A stretch of DNA of 64,000 nucleotides. Source: Thermoactinomyces intermedius. Lineage in GTDB: Bacteria > Bacillota > Bacilli > Thermoactinomycetales > Thermoactinomycetaceae. This document shows positions 44,007-52,863 of this stretch, piece after piece. The DNA lies in assembly GCF_016055025.1 (NCBI RefSeq), contig NZ_JAECVW010000009.1. One strand, given 5' to 3'. Position 1 is the stretch's first letter, and each line of letters starts with the position of its first letter. Under the pieces are notes generated by a model that did no database searches, was not told where the DNA came from, and saw nothing but the letters and a program-made list of their open reading frames with translations. The translations under genes were made by a program, and so were the position numbers.

Positions 44007-44260
44007 ATTGGTCTCCTTGATCCGCCTTCAATATTAAACAGAACAATCCATTTGGAAATAAAATAACACAGATATAAAATAAATAAAATAGAATGCATAC
44101 GACTTGCTGAACGATTCTATTATACCATCCTTTTATTTTGCCGGCTTACGCAAAACCAATCAAGGAGAGTACTACGATGAGATAACCCATGGGAAGAACC
44201 CGGCCAACGCCACCCCGCAAAAAGCGAAAAGAAAAAAACCGGGGACCTCCCCGATTTTCA

Positions 44261-44292
44261 AAAAAAGAATGGACGGGCCCATCCATTCTTTC
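44261..44292 (-). terminator. Intrinsic terminator after ndoA
   Basis: AAAGAATGGA-N8-TCCATTCTTT followed by seven T on the minus strand, directly after the ndoA stop. It separates the toxin-antitoxin pair from rsbU-sigB. Confidence 0.85.
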
Positions 44293-44643
44293 CTAAAAGT
44301 TAATCATACCCAAACTGATCATTAACGCTTCATTGACACGATTCATCATTTCATCATCCAGATGAGTGATTTTATCCGTCAGCCTTTGCTTATCGATCGT
44401 TCGGATTTGTTCCAACAATATGACAGAGTCACGATCAAACCCGTATGCTTTGGCATCGATTTCCACATGCGTAGGTAATTTGGCCTTTTGAATTTGAGCT
44501 GTAATCGCGGCGACGATCACGGTGGGGCTGAACCGATTGCCAATATCATTTTGAATCACCAAAACAGGCCGAACCCCACCTTGTTCGGATCCGACCACAG
44601 GGGATAGATCAGCAAAATAAACATCGCCACGTTTCACAATCAA
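44293..44643 (-). CDS. ndoA: MazF-type endoribonuclease toxin NdoA (EndoA)
   Basis: The 116-residue PemK/MazF toxin begins MIVKRGDVYFADLSPVVGSE and continues GGVRPVLVIQNDIGNRFSPTV, which contains the active-site Arg and Thr region. It cuts single-stranded mRNA at short sites (UACAU in B. subtilis). A TTG start at 44643 follows GGGGTG. It is co-transcribed with the antitoxin gene five bases upstream. Confidence 0.95.
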   Translation of the reverse strand: MIVKRGDVYFADLSPVVGSEQGGVRPVLVIQNDIGNRFSPTVIVAAITAQIQKAKLPTHVEIDAKAYGFDRDSVILLEQIRTIDKQRLTDKITHLDDEMMNRVNEALMISLGMINF

Positions 44644-44648
44644 ATCAG

Positions 44649-44936
44649 TTACACCCCACTAACCAATCGATCCAAAGTATCTTCAGCCTCTTCTTCAGCC
44701 TCAAATGCTTCCGAAGCGATGTTGAGATTGATGCGTGCCATCTCCATGTAGCCGCGTTGCATCATTTCACGAATCAAACGCTTTTTCCGCTCCTGGAGAT
44801 ACATTCTCATCGCTTGGCGGATAAACTCACTCCGATTGGAATTTTCCCTCGCAACAACGCCATCCACTTCTTGAAGCAATTTTGTTGGCAGGCTGATCAT
44901 GATTCTTTTTGTACCGGACAAATGAAGCACCCCCAA
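44649..44936 (-). CDS. ndoAI: Ribbon-helix-helix antitoxin NdoAI (EndoAI)
   Basis: The 95-residue protein has an N-terminal RHH DNA-binding segment (KRIMISLPTKLLQEVDGVV, NRSEFIRQAMRMYLQERKK) and the C-terminal toxin-binding tail RGYMEMARINLNIASEAFEAEEEAE. The tail closely resembles B. subtilis YdcD/EndoAI. The start may be TTG (44936) or GTG (44930). It lies in the alr-ndoAI-ndoA order of B. subtilis. Confidence 0.93.
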   Translation of the reverse strand: MGVLHLSGTKRIMISLPTKLLQEVDGVVARENSNRSEFIRQAMRMYLQERKKRLIREMMQRGYMEMARINLNIASEAFEAEEEAEDTLDRLVSGV

Positions 44937-45124
44937 CCAATCATCACCGTTTAAATTCCCCTATCAATACTACCATTATGATGAAGATGTTGCAAAAATA
45001 TACTTATCATTCATCAATAACCCAACAAAAAACGCAAAAACCTAGTTTAATCTATTCGCTCAAGTATATAAAATTCCTTCACTCAACATGTTTATACATA
45101 AAATATTAACAGTTGTCCATGCTG

Positions 45125-46333
45125 TCAAGTAAGACTCTGCATCCGCACCGGCTCCCGCAACCGGTTGACGATCCCCGTCACTTTCCCGTCACGCAAGTAA
45201 ATCCTCGGAATACGGTGACTCAACATGCAGGTGACTTCATAATGAATGGTTCCAAGCATATCGGCAACTTCATCCACCGTAATGACATTTTGCTGCTGTC
45301 TTCCGTACAACACCACTTCCTGTCCGACTTCCACGGGCATCACCCCGGTCACATTCAACATCAATTGATCCATGCAGACGCGGCCCACAATCGGCACCCT
45401 TTGCCCGTGAATCAGTGCATGCCCGCGATTGGACAAGTGGCGGTTGATCCCGTCGGCATAACCCACCGGAATCGCGGCAATCCATTCTTCCCCGTTGACG
45501 ACATATGTTTTCCCGTAACTGATTCCGGTGCCGGCGGGCGGCTTCTTGACGGACGAAACTTTGGTTTTTAAAGTCAAAACCGGTTTTAACGAGACCGATT
45601 TGCGGTTCACTTCCGTCGAAGGGTAAAAACCGTACACACTGATTCCCAACCGCACCATGTCGTATGCGTATTCATCAAGATCAATGGCCCCTGCGCTGTT
45701 GGCGATATGCACCAGCGGTGGCCGGAGATGATTTTCGGACAGGATTTCAATCACTTTGCGAAACTTTTTCTCCTGGCTCAAAGCGTAATCCTTGTCGGCT
45801 TCGTCAGCCGTCGCATAATGGGTGAAAATTCCTTCCCACTCAATATGCGGCGACTGATCCAGTTTCCGCGCAAAAGACAACACTTCTTCCGGAGCCAGTC
45901 CCAATCTTCCCATTCCGGTATCCACTTTGATATGAACTCGCAAGGGCTTGCCTGCTTTGATCGCGGCCTCTTCCATCTTCTGCAAATGTTCCGGCAAATA
46001 AACCGTGCAGGTCAAGTCATTATCCACCGCCGTTTGATACGCATGCGGCGGCGTATAACCCAAAATCAAAATGGGGGCGGTGATCCCTGCATTCCTCAGT
46101 TCAACCGCTTCATCCACAAAGGCGACCGCCAGATAGGAAGCCCCTGCCGACAAAGCAGCTTTGGACACTTCCACCGCTCCGTGCCCGTAAGCGTCCGCTT
46201 TCACGACAACCATCATTTTGACTTGTTTCTTCAAATGCCTGCGAAATTCATGGATGTTGTGTGTAAGCGCATCCAAATCCACTTCAACGACCGTATCCCT
46301 GCCCACATAATCTGCCCAATTCATTTCAGCCAT
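45125..46333 (-). CDS. alr: Alanine racemase
   Basis: The 402-residue fold-type III PLP enzyme makes D-alanine for peptidoglycan. The PLP Lys lies in VVKADAYGHGAVEVSKAAL; the second catalytic Tyr is in the C-terminal beta domain within GTGISYGKTYV, and the substrate region is VGRVCMDQLMLNVT. It has a short extra C-terminal tail (VNRLREPVRMQS). The gene follows ydcC and the 138-residue membrane protein gene, with which its start overlaps. Confidence 0.95.
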   Translation of the reverse strand: MAEMNWADYVGRDTVVEVDLDALTHNIHEFRRHLKKQVKMMVVVKADAYGHGAVEVSKAALSAGASYLAVAFVDEAVELRNAGITAPILILGYTPPHAYQTAVDNDLTCTVYLPEHLQKMEEAAIKAGKPLRVHIKVDTGMGRLGLAPEEVLSFARKLDQSPHIEWEGIFTHYATADEADKDYALSQEKKFRKVIEILSENHLRPPLVHIANSAGAIDLDEYAYDMVRLGISVYGFYPSTEVNRKSVSLKPVLTLKTKVSSVKKPPAGTGISYGKTYVVNGEEWIAAIPVGYADGINRHLSNRGHALIHGQRVPIVGRVCMDQLMLNVTGVMPVEVGQEVVLYGRQQQNVITVDEVADMLGTIHYEVTCMLSHRIPRIYLRDGKVTGIVNRLREPVRMQSLT

Positions 46334-46742
46334 ATTTCATCACTTCCAATTGACCGTTTAACTTTTCTAAAAAATGATTGCTTACCAGTAAGTATTCCCT
46401 TTTACCATGAATTACATATCCATACGGTAAATCGAAATCTTTTGTCATCTCCTTCAAAGGAATCGTTTCGGTGCGGGATCTCATTCGAATTTCCAATCGG
46501 TCAGGATAAAGCGTATAGTGCGGACGCAACCAACATCGGTAAAGACAGGGAAAACCAAAAAAAACGACCAAGGCAAGACCCATGACCGAAAAAATGAAAG
46601 GCTGGCTGCGAAATGGAAAAAACACGAGGGTGACGAGAAGCCCCAAAATAAAAGCAAACGACTCCATCGTCCGCATCCAGCGCTTTTTCCGATAAAGAAG
46701 GGTCCAGTATGAAGTATGCTCTTCTGCAATCTGTCGGTTCAT
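46326..46742 (-). CDS. PH-like two-helix membrane protein of unknown function
   Basis: The 138-residue protein has two adjacent hydrophobic helices (AFILGLLVTLVFFPF, FSVMGLALVVFFGFPCLY), followed by a cytoplasmic beta-rich domain of about 60 residues (YTLYPDRLEIRMRSRTETIP, VIHGKREYLLVSN). The layout is like bacterial PH-domain (YdbS/YdbT-like) membrane proteins, but I cannot name the family. The start at 46742 has AAAGGG 12 bases upstream; an ATG at 46754 abuts that site. It is translated into alr with an eight-base overlap, so it belongs to the ydcC-alr unit. Confidence 0.65.
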   Translation of the reverse strand: MNRQIAEEHTSYWTLLYRKKRWMRTMESFAFILGLLVTLVFFPFRSQPFIFSVMGLALVVFFGFPCLYRCWLRPHYTLYPDRLEIRMRSRTETIPLKEMTKDFDLPYGYVIHGKREYLLVSNHFLEKLNGQLEVMKYG

Positions 46743-46863
46743 GATTTGCTTCATCCCTTTACCGCAAACACTAGAAAGTATTATACCAGCTTTCTTTCCT
46801 TCTTGAAAGAAAAATGAATGCATGCGGGCTTCGTTCAGAAACCCGCCGTTTCAGCAGGAATCC

Positions 46864-47886
46864 TTATTTGACCAACTGATCAAAGGTGGAATTGGCGATT
46901 TTCACCATTTCCTCCTCAGCAAGCTTACCAATCATTTCAAATTCCATCCCTTGATAAGTCCATGCCAGCCGTTTCATCTCCCCGAACTCCAACAAGACTC
47001 CGATGGCACTTTTTAATTCCACGGGTTTTCCCATCAGCGGCAGGCTGGTGGCAACGGCTTGCGGCTTCCGCTGGGTCAAGGTAAAACTTTTTTCCCCTTG
47101 GAAACGCATGATTTGGACCGGTCCGTCCGGGGTTTGGATCGTTTGTTCACTCACCAGATGGCTTTTTTCCGGAATATAGCCGGGCAACACGGACGCCAAT
47201 TCGTTTTTTTCCGGATCCGCCGGGGCGACGACTTGTTTTTCCGCTGACGGAAGATCCTTCATATTCCGCTCCGTGTCAAAAGCATCGTCATCAAAGGACG
47301 CATCCAGTTGGAAACGGTCAAATTGCACTTGCATCAGCTTTTGATTTTGCTCACTCAGAACTTCCAGACGGGTCGGCAACAGTTTGGAATCCAACCAGAT
47401 TTTTTGTTTGGCAGCTTCCTGATTAAACGGATATTTTGCGGATACTTCCAATTGATATGTTTTTTTCTCGGCCTGAAACATACGTTCTTCATCGTCAATA
47501 ATGCTTTGAATGATGGATTGGTATAAATAAATCTGCCCGTTCGTTTGCGGCCAGTCGCTTTGAAACCGAAAACTTTTTTTCAGATGGGGTGTCAGGACAA
47601 AGACCCCTTCGTCATTCCGCAAAATAATTTGAGTGATGTTTTTCTTTACATTCTTAATGGAAACCCGGTAAAAAGAAGGTTTCTTATACCAGACTTCAAT
47701 GTCATAGACTTGTGGCTCGGAGCTGGTTAAAATGGTCATTTTCCCGTGGCTGATGTATGACTCCATTTTTTCCGTCCGCTGTGCCAGTTCACTGACTACA
47801 TCTTGTTCATCTTTGACACCACATCCGGCCACCGCCAAAAGCATGAGGCAGATGCAAAAACATAAAAATGGTTTCTTCCGACACAT
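46864..47886 (-). CDS. ydcC: LolA-like sporulation lipoprotein YdcC
   Basis: The 340-residue protein has a lipoprotein signal peptide with lipobox LLAVAGC (Cys near residue 21). The body is a LolA/outer-membrane lipoprotein-sorting-like beta fold (IEVWYKKPSFYRVSIKN, DSKLLPTRLEVLSEQ), followed by a DUF4367-like C-terminal domain (IMRFQGEKSFTLTQRKP). In B. subtilis the gene between acpS and alr, ydcC, is mother-cell (SigE) controlled; its exact role is not known. The ATG at 47886 has AAAGGG upstream. Confidence 0.85.
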   Translation of the reverse strand: MCRKKPFLCFCICLMLLAVAGCGVKDEQDVVSELAQRTEKMESYISHGKMTILTSSEPQVYDIEVWYKKPSFYRVSIKNVKKNITQIILRNDEGVFVLTPHLKKSFRFQSDWPQTNGQIYLYQSIIQSIIDDEERMFQAEKKTYQLEVSAKYPFNQEAAKQKIWLDSKLLPTRLEVLSEQNQKLMQVQFDRFQLDASFDDDAFDTERNMKDLPSAEKQVVAPADPEKNELASVLPGYIPEKSHLVSEQTIQTPDGPVQIMRFQGEKSFTLTQRKPQAVATSLPLMGKPVELKSAIGVLLEFGEMKRLAWTYQGMEFEMIGKLAEEEMVKIANSTFDQLVK

Positions 47887-47939
47887 AGAACCATCCCTTT
47901 CGTCAATTTCCCGGGAAATGTGTCGGCTAGCGAGGGACA

Positions 47940-49478
47940 TCACTCGACAAATTCCTGGCGGACCGCGCGTTGAATCCCGTCCAGCAAATCGGTATACACC
48001 ATACTGTGCGGATGGGTTCCGCTCAACCCGGAGGCTTTTCCATGCAGGTAAACGGCCATCGCCGCCGCTTCAAACGGCGAAACCTTTTGTGCCAGAAGGG
48101 AACCGATCATCCCGGTCAACACGTCACCGGAACCGGCTTTGGCCAGTGCAGGGCTTCCTGTCGGATTCAGAATCACCGTGCCGTCAGGATGGGCAATCAA
48201 TGTAAACCTTCCTTTTAAAACAACAATCATTCCGGTACGCTTGGCATATGAACGGGCCACATCCACCCGGCCGGCCTCCACTTCTTTTACCGACAGGGAG
48301 GTCAGGCGGGCCATTTCTCCCGGATGAGGCGTGATAATCGCCGGCACCTCTCTCTGCCGGAGATCTTCAAGCAAATCCGGATAAGCCGCCAAAATATTCA
48401 ACGCATCCGCATCCAGCACCAGTGGCCCTTGCATGGAAGAAAGGACGTCCCGCAACCACTTGTCTTCCCCTTCAAACCTTCCAAGCCCCGGACCAATGGC
48501 CATCGCAGAAATTTGACCGGCTTTTTCCCGGAGCCCGGCGGCACTGTCGGGATGAAAGGTTCCTTCCCCCGGCCACGGCCAAATCAACGGCTGCGTGACT
48601 TTGGCAGCCAGGGCATGTCTTTCCGACTCCGGAACAGTGAGGGTCACATAACCCGCTCCCATCCGGTAAGCCGCTTCACCGGCCATGCATATGGCGCCGA
48701 GCATTCCTTTGCTTCCGCCGATCAGGAGCAAGTGGCCGTGGCTTCCTTTGTGTGACCACGGATCGCGGGGAGACCAGCTGTTTTTCCACCAAACCGGGTC
48801 GTTCAACCTTCCTTTTGGTTTCAACTCCGGCTTTAATTCCGGAGGCAATCCGATCTCTTTGATGACCAGCTCACCGCTCAATGCGTTTCCTTGCCGTGAA
48901 AAATGGCCCCATTTGGGATATTGGAACGTGACAGTCAAGTCTGCTTTTACTTTTTCTGAATCAATGCTTGCTCCATCTGTATGAAGTCCTGTCGGCATAT
49001 CGACGGAAACCACCCATTTCCCGGAAGCATTGATTTGTTCCACCACTTCTTTGACGGGCGGACGCAGACTTCCGTTCACTCCCGTCCCCAAAAGGGCATC
49101 CACAATCACGCCGGCTTGGCTGAGATCGGATTTCAATGCATCCAGCTTCCCGGAATGATACGTTTGAATGGGCGTAAACGATTGCAGCACGCGATAAAAA
49201 ACCTTTGCATCCGGGGTGAGTTGATCCGGATTTCCGACAAGCCAGCAAGCCACATCCCAATTTCGGTACAAGAGATAACGGGCGATCACCCAACCGTCTC
49301 CCCCGTTATTCCCTTTTCCCGCCAGGATCACCGCTTTTTGCGGTTTGGGAAACCGTTTTGTGATCTCGTCCGCGACCGATCTCCCGGCATTTTCCATCAA
49401 CACCGTTCCGGGAAGTCCGGTTTCTTCCATGATCCGTTCCTCAATTCTCCGCATTTCTTCTGCCGTGACCAAATACAA
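47940..49478 (-). CDS. nnr: Bifunctional NAD(P)HX epimerase/dehydratase
   Basis: The 512-residue fusion repairs hydrated NAD(P)H. The N-terminal epimerase (YjeF_N, residues 1-215) shows VLMENAGRSVADEI and ILAGKGNNGGDGWVIARYL. The C-terminal ADP-dependent dehydratase (residues 225-512) shows HLLLIGGSKGMLGAICMAG, ITPHPGEMARL, VVLKGRFTLIAHPDGTVILN and AKAGSGDVLTGMIGSLLAQ. The TTG start at 49478 follows AGGAGGGACAAACG. It lies between acpS and ydcC. Confidence 0.95.
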   Translation of the reverse strand: MYLVTAEEMRRIEERIMEETGLPGTVLMENAGRSVADEITKRFPKPQKAVILAGKGNNGGDGWVIARYLLYRNWDVACWLVGNPDQLTPDAKVFYRVLQSFTPIQTYHSGKLDALKSDLSQAGVIVDALLGTGVNGSLRPPVKEVVEQINASGKWVVSVDMPTGLHTDGASIDSEKVKADLTVTFQYPKWGHFSRQGNALSGELVIKEIGLPPELKPELKPKGRLNDPVWWKNSWSPRDPWSHKGSHGHLLLIGGSKGMLGAICMAGEAAYRMGAGYVTLTVPESERHALAAKVTQPLIWPWPGEGTFHPDSAAGLREKAGQISAMAIGPGLGRFEGEDKWLRDVLSSMQGPLVLDADALNILAAYPDLLEDLRQREVPAIITPHPGEMARLTSLSVKEVEAGRVDVARSYAKRTGMIVVLKGRFTLIAHPDGTVILNPTGSPALAKAGSGDVLTGMIGSLLAQKVSPFEAAAMAVYLHGKASGLSGTHPHSMVYTDLLDGIQRAVRQEFVE

Positions 49479-49520
49479 CGTTTGTCCCTCCTAACCGCGT
49501 TATATATGTATGTCCACCAT

Positions 49521-49901
49521 TTATGAGTTATGATCGATTTCAATCACCGCCATCGCCATGGCATAATGTTCGCTGTGAGAAATGGACAGATGGATGGAAA
49601 CCGCACCGGTTCCGTACAATGCCTGAAGCACCCGGGGCGAAACGGTCACCACCGGTTTTCCCTGCGCATTGTTTAAAACTTCGATATCCTGAAATGAACA
49701 TGTTTTTCCAATGCCGGACCCCATCGCTTTGGATACGGCCTCCTTGGCCGCAAACCTTCCGGCGACATATTCCAAACGGCGTACGGGAGATTCGGGCAAA
49801 GCGGCCTGTTCGTCCGGTGTCAGGATCCGCTTTGCCAACCGTGAAATCACTTTTTCCACTCGGTTCAGTTCAATCAAGTCCGTTCCGATTCCGGCAATCA
49901 T
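49521..49901 (-). CDS. acpS: Holo-[acyl-carrier-protein] synthase
   Basis: The 126-residue phosphopantetheinyl transferase loads 4'-phosphopantetheine onto acyl carrier protein. It shows IAGIGTDLIELNRV (Mg-binding Asp), RLEYVAGRFAAKEAVSKAMG and SISHSEHYAMAMAVIE. It starts directly after the stop of the ABC permease gene, so it may be read from that unit too. Confidence 0.95.
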   Translation of the reverse strand: MIAGIGTDLIELNRVEKVISRLAKRILTPDEQAALPESPVRRLEYVAGRFAAKEAVSKAMGSGIGKTCSFQDIEVLNNAQGKPVVTVSPRVLQALYGTGAVSIHLSISHSEHYAMAMAVIEIDHNS

Positions 49902-50999
49902 TCACTTCACATCCCATTGAAAAGTCCATGCCGCGATGGCAAACGATCCTGCCGCCCAGGCAAGCAGGATGGAGACGGGAACCATCAACTGGCCGAGGGC
50001 CAAACCGTCATTCATCACACCGCGCAAAGCATCCGTCAAATGCACGATGGGAATCACCTGTACCACCGACTGAAGAATCCCCGGCAAATCCCGGACCGGA
50101 AAAAAGATGCCTCCCACAAAGATCATCGGAAACGAGATCAGACCGGCGATGGGAGCTGCACTTTCCGGGGTTTTGGACAAACTGGCCACAATAAAGCCCA
50201 TCGACATAAATGTCAGTGTCCCGAGAAAGATCAATAAAATCAAAGTGCCCCACGATCCGTACACATGAACATCAAACAGAAAGAAAGCCACCAGCAAGAC
50301 CACGATCACCTGGACGGCATTTAACAAAATCCGGGCCGTCATTTGCCCTGCGATAAAAGTGGAACTTTTCAGCGGCGTCCCCTGCATCCGGCGCAAAATC
50401 CCGCGCTCCCTCCAGGACGCGATCGTGGCGGCGACGCCGTTTAAATTGTTGCTCATCATCATTAAAGACAAAATGCCCGGCACCAAAAAATCAATATACG
50501 ACAGCGTCCGGCTTTGGATGGATACCACATCCGTCAAAATGACCGGTTGAAAGCGGGTCTTTTCTTTGTTCATGGCATCCACTGTTTGGTCCACAAGCAT
50601 CCGGGCCATGCCGGCTTTGGTTTTGTTCACCGGATCCATGTAGATCAACACTTTTTTCGCGCTTTGTTTGGTTTGGTAAGCTTGTTCAAATCCTTTTTCA
50701 ATTTTCACCACAAAATCGATATCCCCCGATTTCAACTTCTTCATCAGTTCCGCTTCGGACCCGGATGCAGGTTTGACGGCTTCCTGCCGGAACAAATTTT
50801 GCTTCCATTCTTCGGACAGTGCCGATTGATCCAGATCCACCACTCCGGCTCTCAAAGAAATTTGGGAACCCCCGTCCCCTAGAAACAACCCCAGGCCCAG
50901 CATCATCAAAACCGGCAAAAAAAAGGACCAGATCACGGTGTTTTTGTTGCGGAAAAACAAAAGAAGCTGCGCCCTCACCAACTGCCAATATGCTTTCAT
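49902..50999 (-). CDS. ABC-2 type transporter permease
   Basis: The 365-residue membrane protein has a first helix at about residues 20-42 (NTVIWSFFLPVLMMLGLGLFL), an extracytoplasmic domain of about 130 residues, and five C-terminal helices with the ABC-2 segment FIVASLSKTPESAAPIAGLI and VGGIFFPVRDLPGI. It pairs with the ATPase gene that overlaps its start by four bases. Drug, lipid or peptide export is possible; no signature of a specific substrate is visible. Confidence 0.88.
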   Translation of the reverse strand: MKAYWQLVRAQLLLFFRNKNTVIWSFFLPVLMMLGLGLFLGDGGSQISLRAGVVDLDQSALSEEWKQNLFRQEAVKPASGSEAELMKKLKSGDIDFVVKIEKGFEQAYQTKQSAKKVLIYMDPVNKTKAGMARMLVDQTVDAMNKEKTRFQPVILTDVVSIQSRTLSYIDFLVPGILSLMMMSNNLNGVAATIASWRERGILRRMQGTPLKSSTFIAGQMTARILLNAVQVIVVLLVAFFLFDVHVYGSWGTLILLIFLGTLTFMSMGFIVASLSKTPESAAPIAGLISFPMIFVGGIFFPVRDLPGILQSVVQVIPIVHLTDALRGVMNDGLALGQLMVPVSILLAWAAGSFAIAAWTFQWDVK

Positions 51000-51910
51000 T
51001 CCCCTCTCAACCTCTCTCCCGTTTTATGGAGAAACACATCCTCCAGCGTTGCGCTTCTTGTGCGAAGCCCGGTTAACGGAATCCAATGGCGGCTTGCCCA
51101 TGGAATCAGCTCTTGCAGGGTTTGGGATAAATCATTGGTGTGGATGGACACAATTTCATTTTCTTCCCGGCTGACTTCCATCACCCCCGGCAATTCAGAC
51201 AATTCTTGATCCAAACCGGAGTCCGGCAGCACAAATTCAATCCGGCTTTGAAAATCCAACCCGCGAATCAATCCGTGAGGAGAATCCACCTCCAGCAACC
51301 GGCCTTGACTCATGATCGCCACCTGATCACACAGGACTTCCGCTTCTTCCATGTAATGGGTTGATAAAACAATGGTCCTTCCTTCATCGCGAAGCTGAAA
51401 AATAAGATCCCACAAACGCCGTCTGGCCTGGGGATCCAGTCCCGTCGTGGGTTCATCCAAAAAAATCACTTTGGGATCATGCACCACCGCAATCGCAATC
51501 GCCAGTTTTTGCCGTTGCCCTCCGGACAGATGTTTCACCTGTGTTTTTTCCTTTTCTTGAAGATCAAAGGATCGCAAAAGTTCCTGAACCGGACGGGCTT
51601 TCGGGTAAAAACCGGCATACAGCTCCAGGCTTTCCCGGACGGTCAAATGCTCAAACAATGCGGTGGACTGCAGTTGCACTCCGATGATTTGCTTCAACTG
51701 ATCCCGGTCTCTGACCGCATCCACCCCGGCAATTTCAATGCTTCCCTCATCGGGATTCCTTAATCCTTCCATCATTTCCATGGTGGTTGTTTTTCCGGCA
51801 CCATTGGGGCCCAGCAATCCAAAAATGTGATGTTCTTTCACTGTAAAAGAAATTCCCTTGACAACCACCTGATCCCCGTATTTTTTCGTTAAGTTTTTAA
51901 CCTTGATCAA
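50996..51910 (-). CDS. ABC transporter ATPase (drug-export type)
   Basis: The 304-residue ATPase shows Walker A GPNGAGKTTTMEM, Q-loop IGVQLQSTAL, signature HLSGGQRQKLAIAI, Walker B IFLDEPTTGLD and the switch His in VLSTHYMEEAEVL. A C-terminal region of about 80 residues is typical of DrrA/CcmA-like exporters. A TTG start at 51910 follows a weak GATGGGAA site. It forms an exporter with the permease gene downstream. Confidence 0.9.
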   Translation of the reverse strand: MIKVKNLTKKYGDQVVVKGISFTVKEHHIFGLLGPNGAGKTTTMEMMEGLRNPDEGSIEIAGVDAVRDRDQLKQIIGVQLQSTALFEHLTVRESLELYAGFYPKARPVQELLRSFDLQEKEKTQVKHLSGGQRQKLAIAIAVVHDPKVIFLDEPTTGLDPQARRRLWDLIFQLRDEGRTIVLSTHYMEEAEVLCDQVAIMSQGRLLEVDSPHGLIRGLDFQSRIEFVLPDSGLDQELSELPGVMEVSREENEIVSIHTNDLSQTLQELIPWASRHWIPLTGLRTRSATLEDVFLHKTGERLRGE

Positions 51911-52066
51911 TTCCCATCACTTCTGTTTCGTTTTTTATTTCAGTATACACTTTCCGGTCTCTCTTAAAAATGGGGTCCGTTCCTCTTGATTCTTTTTGAT
52001 TATGGGAAGGAGAATGGTATATACTATAAATGAATGACTCATTTTGCCCCGGGAAGGAGGACCTGT

Positions 52067-52354
52067 ATGTATCTGGTCAACAATCATATCAAGATACAAT
52101 CCGAAGAGCATCTGAAGCATTTGAAGGAAGGTTTCAGCCGGGCTCCTGAATCCATGAAACAAGTACCGGGTTTTGTCTCTTTCCGTCTGCTTCTGTCTGA
52201 AGATGAATCGCATGTCGTTGCCGAAACCGTCTTTGCTTCCAAAGAGGATTTTATAAATTGGATCCAAAGCGAACATTTTGAAAGAGCACACGGTGGGCGC
52301 AAAGGGGATGTCGAACGGCAGGAACTGTCCGCTTATCATATCATCGTGAAATGA
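52067..52354 (+). CDS. ABM-domain protein (antibiotic biosynthesis monooxygenase/IsdG-like fold)
   Basis: The 95-residue protein has the dimeric alpha+beta barrel pattern of ABM-fold proteins: HIKIQSEEHLKHLKEGFSR, VPGFVSFRLLLSEDESHVVAE, TVFASKEDFINWIQSEHFERAH. Members include heme-degrading HmoA/IsdG-type enzymes, which need a conserved Asn/His/Trp set; Trp and His are visible, but I cannot prove heme activity. AAGGAGG precedes the ATG. It is followed by a small membrane protein gene 14 bases later. Confidence 0.75.
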   Translation: MYLVNNHIKIQSEEHLKHLKEGFSRAPESMKQVPGFVSFRLLLSEDESHVVAETVFASKEDFINWIQSEHFERAHGGRKGDVERQELSAYHIIVK

Positions 52355-52368
52355 AAGGGGTTTAACCA

Positions 52369-52821
52369 GTGACTGCCTACGGTATCATCAAATTTTTACA
52401 TATCGCCTTTGTTGCTGCTTGGTTTGGCGGAGCCTCACTGATGGCCATGTTTTTAAGGGATGCCATCCGCACCGGCGAGACGGGACGGATGGATCATGCG
52501 TTGAATCGCGCCCAACGCTGGAATCTGACCATGTTTATCCCCATCTCTGTCATTGTTCTCCTGACGGGGATCTACATGATGCTGCAATTCGCCGGGGACA
52601 AGCCGCTGTGGCTGTTGGTGAAAGAACGTTTTGGAAGTTTGTTTATCCTTGCGTTCATTCTCGTCATTGTCTTGTACGGCCGCAAGGCATTGGCAAAAGT
52701 CCAATCTGACGGTATCGAAAAAGAACAAGTGATCGGAACCGTCAAACGCTATATCATGCTGCTGAATATTTCGGTTTTGTGCATGGCGGTTTTGATATTC
52801 TTTGCATCGGTCAAACTCTGA
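52369..52821 (+). CDS. Four-helix membrane protein, DUF2269/CopD-like
   Basis: The 150-residue protein has four membrane helices: FLHIAFVAAWFGGASLMAMF, MFIPISVIVLLTGIYMML, FILAFILVIVLYG and LLNISVLCMAVLIFFASV. The first helix motif HxxxxAAWFGG recalls the CopD and DUF2269 groups, where the His may bind copper or heme. It starts with GTG 14 bases after the ABM gene, so the two form a unit. A distant paralogue lies at 55411-55935 (see there). Confidence 0.7.
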   Translation: MTAYGIIKFLHIAFVAAWFGGASLMAMFLRDAIRTGETGRMDHALNRAQRWNLTMFIPISVIVLLTGIYMMLQFAGDKPLWLLVKERFGSLFILAFILVIVLYGRKALAKVQSDGIEKEQVIGTVKRYIMLLNISVLCMAVLIFFASVKL

Positions 52822-52826
52822 TGACC

Positions 52827-52862
52827 CAAAAAAACCTGCTGACCAAAGTCAGCAGGTTTTTT
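52827..52862. terminator. Bidirectional terminator between the small-membrane-protein gene and lysP
   Basis: AACCTGCTGA-CCAAAG-TCAGCAGGTT with A and T runs on the two sides. Confidence 0.9.
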
Positions 52863-52863
52863 C